From: Cryptomeria japonica
Lineage: Eukaryota; Streptophyta; Pinopsida; Cupressales; Cupressaceae
NCBI RefSeq assembly: GCF_030272615.1
Contig: NC_081413.1
Span: 330,970,802 to 331,008,301, forward strand
Reading direction: 5' to 3'
DNA: 37,500 nucleotides
In this document: positions 32,308 to 37,500 of the stretch, in pieces
Position numbering within the stretch: position 1 is the first letter of the stretch
How the letters are laid out: each line of letters begins with the position of its first letter
Position numbers and translations under genes: made by a program
The notes under the pieces: model-generated
The model's input: the letters and a program-made list of their open reading frames with translations, nothing else
Told to the model about the DNA's origin: nothing
Database searches by the model: none

Positions 32308-34360
32308 ATATAGCATCATGAAGTGATGTTATATCAAAGAATAATAAAATATAGTAGATAAAAGGGATAAGACTAGTAGCATGATGCCCTAGTCATAGGC
32401 GAGATGAGGAATGGTGATGATGAGGTAATGGTATGCCCCCTTGAGAGGACATATGGGTTCCAAGAACATGGGTGTGCTCTTGAAATGGATAGGAGGAATA
32501 GATGATGAAAGGATGCAGATGATGAAGGGAGAATGGGTGAATAAATTGGAGTCTCGAGACAAATGAATGGAAATGATGAATGAGATGAGTGTAGGATGAG
32601 TCGATGGATGGGATTTTTTGTGTAAAATGTGGAGAGTAAAACTAGTTTTGATATTACCACAAATTATCTACACTGTTGATTATAGGAATCATGATGTTGT
32701 GAATATTCGAGGCATGGACTAAATTCTCATACAATAGGTTATCTATATGTACATAGGTTTGCAAACATCGATGATGGTGTAGATGTGAGACTATTGGATC
32801 GTATAAGAGAAACCATCAAACATGCTATACCACAAAAGTGCCCCATTATACACCAACCAAGACATACCGAGATATAGGATGATCAAGGCAACCCTAAATA
32901 GGTATTGTCCCATGACACAGGATAAAAATTTAAGCAAAAATCTTAATGCAAACAATCATGCACATGGCCAACTAATATCTCTTGCCAAGAGTAAGACATG
33001 GATTTGGATAGACTGCCAAACATGGGAAGGATGCATCTCGATGGGCAGGTGATGGATTTGGATAAACTTCTAGACATGGGAAAGATGCATCCTGATGGGT
33101 AGGGTGTGGATAGGTTGATGGATGATAAAAGACAAGCTGGTTGTGTGGGGTCTGTAGATGGGAGGATTTTCACTTGGATTAAGGTTAACACATTATGAAT
33201 GAGTGTTTGGATTATGCGCGAGTCAATATAAGCTCAGATAGATGGGAAAAGCTCCGTGTGATGGGAATCACAAATGGAGTGGATATGATGGGAGGGGGAT
33301 TAATGATTGAATAATATTGGATGAGAGGATGAATATAATGAGATATGATGGGATTGGACTGTGGATATAGGATAAATGGATTGGGACCAATGACAAGGGA
33401 GAACCAAGGCTTGGTAAAAGGATTAATTGATGAAGAGATTGCTTGTATAGGAGATATAGGGATTAAGTAGATGGATGGTGATAGGATATCGAGGACTAAA
33501 GGATGAAAGATAGGTGGAATGGGGATCCAAGAACTATGTTGCAAAGGAGTGCAATGCCCCACATTATAGGTAGTGGAATTAAGGATGAAAGGATGGTGGA
33601 TAAAGGATGAATGAGATGGAAGGATAAGGTGTATAAGGGATATGGGTGGAGGAGGAATTAAGGCTTGCATTCTCTAAAGCATGCATTTCCATTATTTTTC
33701 CTCTAGTGTGATCAAGATCAAAGATAGGAATGAAATATGTATTTAAATAGGATGAGAGATATGAGATGGAGGATATGGATAGGATAGTGAAGATCAAAGA
33801 TAGGAAATGGGGATGGATTTAGATAGGATTGTGGATAGGAGATGGAAGATAAAAGAGTATGTGGATTATGAAGGTAGCATGGATGGAGCTTGCCCCCAAG
33901 TGTAGACTGCAAGAGGATGGGGGATTACACATGATGCTTGTTTAACAATTTTTCATCATGGTACTTACCCAAAGTGTCACAAGAAGTGGTTTTCACCATT
34001 GGATGAAGTTTTTATCTTTACTTTTTTGTTTGTTTGTTTGTTTTGGAAATAGTTTGGATTGATATGGATGGGGATAAGTGGATTTGGAAGACAATGGATG
34101 TGTGATACGATAGAGGAAGGACTCAAGCATCTAGTTCCATGAATAGTATCCCTTAAAGATGTGCTTTATTGAACCCAGATAACTGGAGGTATGCTCACAT
34201 ATGTTGGTAGAAATAGATGGGGAGATGGAATGGATGGAAGATGGAGGGGGATAATGGTTTATGAAAAAGCTTTAATTAAAGGGATGGGATTATGAAAAAT
34301 TGATGTTGGATAATGGATGGGGTTGTGAAAGACTTGTGGATAAATGGATGGGGATGTTGG
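32308..34360. other. Degenerate purine-rich internal region, no clear gene
   Basis: The plus strand is rich in GGATGG, GATAGGA and GATGGGA words, so minus-strand frames (for example 33212-33670) are Pro/Ser/His/Ile-rich. No RT, integrase or other enzyme motif is visible where a complete gypsy element would have them. It may be expanded sequence derived from the Pro/Ser-rich coding region to its right. Confidence 0.5.
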
Positions 34361-34365
34361 GAAGA

Positions 34366-36604
34366 TCAACATTGGCACACACCTTTAAGGGTGGTAGAGT
34401 TGTGAGGGAGATGATTTTGAATTAGATGGAAGTTAAATTGTGGATTTGGGAAATGAGGACCCAAAATAGATGAAGGGGATGATGGACGTAAGATAGTGGA
34501 TTTTGGGATATAAGGATCAAAAATGGATTTTGAAGATGGAATATTGGAGGACTTATGAGTGGAGGTGGATTTTGGATTAACATGTTTGGATGCCAATTTG
34601 GATTTTACTTTGAGATGCATTTCTTCTATGAGCAGCTTGGGAATCCACATAGTGCCTTTTTTATTTTTCTTTCTTTTGGATCATATTTTTATTTTCTTGA
34701 CCATGTCTTTTTGAGGGGTCGTGTTGATCCTTGTATTTTTTTAATTTTTGGCTTTATGCATTTTAAATTTGGCATCCAAATTTCTTCCAATAGAAATGGT
34801 TTGGGTGAATGAGGATGGATGACTTGAAGATTTTATGGATGGGATGATGGAGGGAGAGTGTGGGAAGGGATTCAAGGATGTGTTCCTTTGTTGATCTTTC
34901 TTAGGGATTATTTGAGGTGATGTAGTGGTGTATGGAGGGATGTAAGGACCCAAGATGGATGGAAGAGATGGATGGTCTATCTTTGTAATGTAAGGATCCA
35001 AAATGGATGTGGATGATGAAGGAATGGGCTTGTAGACGTAAGGACCCAAAAGGGGTTTGGAAGATAGGCGATGGAAACATTTGGATTTAGATGGAAGGAT
35101 TTTATATTTAGAAGACATAGAAGGTATATCAACATCTTGAGCATGAGCTTTGTAGCCAAGGCCATATGAACTTGTATTTTTGTTGACTTGAAGTGGTTCT
35201 AATATGCCTTGTTCATGGAGGCCTAACCATTTGCCTTGATAATTTATTTTTTCACAAATTATTTTTCCAATAGGATACTCATTATTTTGGAAACAAGATG
35301 CGAGTCCATTTTGAGGGGGATAGGAGGTGGAAGGGATTATAAGCTCTTGGAGGAAACCAGAGTGGATTAAGGTTGAATAGCCAAGTTGATAGGTATGGGA
35401 TTCATGGATAGATTGGATGGGGATGATGAGATCTTGTGTAGGATTGGGATCTTGTGGGGGATTAGGAGGATTGACATAGAGATGGCAGAATACTTTGATC
35501 TTGAATTGGGATGGGATCATGTGGTGGAGTGGAAGGGATGATTGGATCTTGAGATGGAAGGGGATCAAGAAATGGAGTAGAGGGGATACTTGTATTTTTA
35601 GATGGAATGGGATTGCGAGATGAATGATGAGGAGTAAGAGGATCATGGGATGGATTGGGGTCTTAGGATGGAGTGGAGGGTAGACTTGGATTTTGGGATG
35701 GAGTGACATCATGAGAAGGAAGGATGCTTTGATCTTTAGGTGGAGAGAAAATTATGCTAGCATGCTTTGATACAAGCTCTTGACATGTTTGGGATATGGG
35801 TAGATGGAGGGATGGTGATATCATGAAGCTTACAAAATTAAGGGTTGTCTCGATTTGGAGGGGATGGATGTGGATTGAGGACTTGGGGATATTACACAAC
35901 TTTGGTTTCAGGTGGGTATTTATTCTTCTTTGCTAGTATCTCTTGGATAAAAGTATGGAGAAAGGACTTGGAGGATGGGGATGATGTGGATTTTGGAGGA
36001 CTAGGATTATGTGAATGTTCAGGATTAGATGGAAGATTGGGATTTTGTAGTGGGGAAATAGGATTAAGGCTTGGAAAAATATGGTGTAAAGGACTTGGAT
36101 GATGAGTGGAGGTGATTGAGGTGTTGTACAAATATGGAAATTGGGATATGGATGGGAGAGAAGATGAAGGAATATATATTTTGAGGGGTATGTGGATGAG
36201 GGATAATACGAAAACATGGATGGGGAATAAAATGGATTTCAATTGTCAAATATAGGGAAAGAATAAGAGATGTGAGATGAATTGGGATTGAATTGATGAG
36301 TGGGCTGGGGTGGGAGACATGAATAGGCAGAAGTTGGATAACTTTGAGGCATGTATGAGCTGGATGGGCATGATTGATAGGGTGATCCTTGAACTTCCAT
36401 TAGAATTTTCTCATACCAAGCTCTTATGTTTGGATTTTGGATTTGGGTTAAAGAAGGTCTTTGATGAGGATCGAGATTCAGAAGGTTACCTCTTTGGGCA
36501 ACCATCTTTTTCTTTTGTGAGCGCAAGTCAAGACCATACACATGTAACCTCAAATAATAAGAATAAGGAGACAAGTTGGAATTGGATGAATGTGATTTGG
36601 TCAA
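34366..36604 (-). pseudogene. Gag-like Pro/Ser-rich retroelement remnant with G-patch-like motif
   Basis: Read right to left, 36604-36239 gives a plausible protein segment (NPNIRAWYEKILMEVQG near 36440), then long Pro/Ser/His-rich sequence with recurring PSTP and DP words across shifting frames. At about 35130-35272 the 323-codon frame (34741-35712) has YPIGKIICEKINYQ, then WLGLHEQGILEPLQ and YGLGYKA. That layout (glycines before a G-I-x-E-P step and a closing GLGY) resembles the G-patch-like segment near the gag/protease part of Tat-type plant gypsy elements. Repeats of ILGPYI/LDPYI follow. Many frameshifts and stops are present, and no protease DSG or RT was seen. The element looks non-autonomous or heavily decayed. 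Confidence 0.45.
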
Positions 36605-37500
36605 GAAAGGTTATGAGATGATGATAGATGAGGACAAGGAATTAGAAAATTTTAGATTAGACTTGGGGTTGATTTGATATGACTGGATTAGATGAGAGGT
36701 TGGTCCTTGGATTAGGACAAGATTGATTTGGATTTGATCAAATTGGATTTTATTAGATGGTCCTTGGATTAGGAAAAGATTGTTTTGGAGTAGGATGACA
36801 CCTTAGTCCTTGGATTAGGATTTGGGTGGGGTGTAGGGATTAATTACACGAGCCACAAAGCAAGGTAACGACCAAGCTAGGCTAAATCTAGATCTTTGGA
36901 TTATGATTTGATTTGGCTTAATTCTTCCCCTACTTAGGCGAGGCTAAGTTCCTAAGTAATATTAGACAAGGATTAGGGTTTTAATCAACCCAAATTATTA
37001 GGACTAATTAAGAAAGGTACTTGGGATATATTCTTTACCAAGCATAAGGCTAATTAGGGATTGACAAATGATAAAGATCTAAATTAGACTTTGCAAAGTG
37101 TTAACCTTGGATTAGGATTGATGATTGGATTAAAGGATTGATTAGGTTGATGTGATAAGTCCTCAAAGGTGGGAGGAAAATGATTATGAAAGAATGAATT
37201 GATGATAAGCAGGAGAAGGGGAAGGTTACCCAGACTGGATTGATGGTTGGCTAGAGATATTAGTTGGGGATTGATGATCGTTTGGATGGATGAAAATTGA
37301 TTAGGGATTTAGTTTGAATGGAGACGGAAAAATAGAGGCAAAGATGCCAATCCTCAAAAATGGAGACATTGATCCTCAGTGGCAGAGATGCCAAAGTAGA
37401 GGTGGAGATGGCATTCCTTAAGCACAGAGGTTGAAACTCAGGTATGGAAGTTTTAGAACAAAATTTGGTCAAATTTTTGGTCAATCTTGAATGTTTTTAG
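36605..37500. other. Probable leader or internal sequence of the second element
   Basis: No gene recognised. The word CCTTGGATTAGGA recurs at about 36706, 36762 and 36808, with looser copies near 36895 and 37105. The right edge has no LTR, so the 5' LTR of this element would lie beyond the window. Confidence 0.4.

Overview
This window looks like intergenic DNA from a large, repeat-rich plant nuclear genome. The evidence is nested Ty1/copia and Ty3/gypsy LTR retrotransposons with plant-type priming sites and chromodomain, a decayed plant mobile domain (PMD) gene, AT-rich spacers and long microsatellites. A gymnosperm is possible but not shown. I see no intact host gene, tRNA, rRNA or CRISPR array. 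Everything recognisable is a transposable element or simple repeat, and every coding region is broken.

Layout. (1) 1-20057 is a minus-strand Ty3/gypsy chromovirus. Its 3' LTR (1-2503) runs off the left edge. Then come a polypurine tract, integrase with chromodomain, RT-RNase H, protease and gag (read right to left, 2539 to about 7128), and a 5' LTR (about 7220-8638 plus 18039-20057). (2) The 5' LTR is split by a plus-strand, Sirevirus-like Ty1/copia element (8639-18033; both LTRs, PBS, four PPT-like tracts, target duplication ATATT). (3) The copia RNase H is split by a solo LTR (14072-15820, target duplication GTACC), so nesting is three layers deep. (4) 20058-20677 is a TATG/TA microsatellite.

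(5) From about 20727 to the right edge lie two related, old minus-strand LTR elements. Each shows an LTR ending in TGTCTACA followed by the same 15-base polypyrimidine tract (a PPT on the minus strand), at 21730/21731 and 32292/32293. The first has a plus-strand PMD pseudogene (22609 to about 24840), antisense to the element, as its only recognisable gene. The second has a degenerate minus-strand gag-like, proline/serine-rich region with a G-patch-like motif (34366-36604). (6) The second element's LTR is split by a 4.8 kb solo LTR (27161-31976, target duplication AGCAT) carrying a 0.85 kb direct duplication with two TATA boxes, a GC-rich hairpin block and several minisatellites.

The genes do not form a pathway. 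They record successive insertions followed by decay. In the gypsy gag-pol the decay is almost all nonsense transitions in one unbroken frame, as expected from cytosine methylation. The most interesting object is the antisense PMD gene inside an LTR element with no visible gag-pol.
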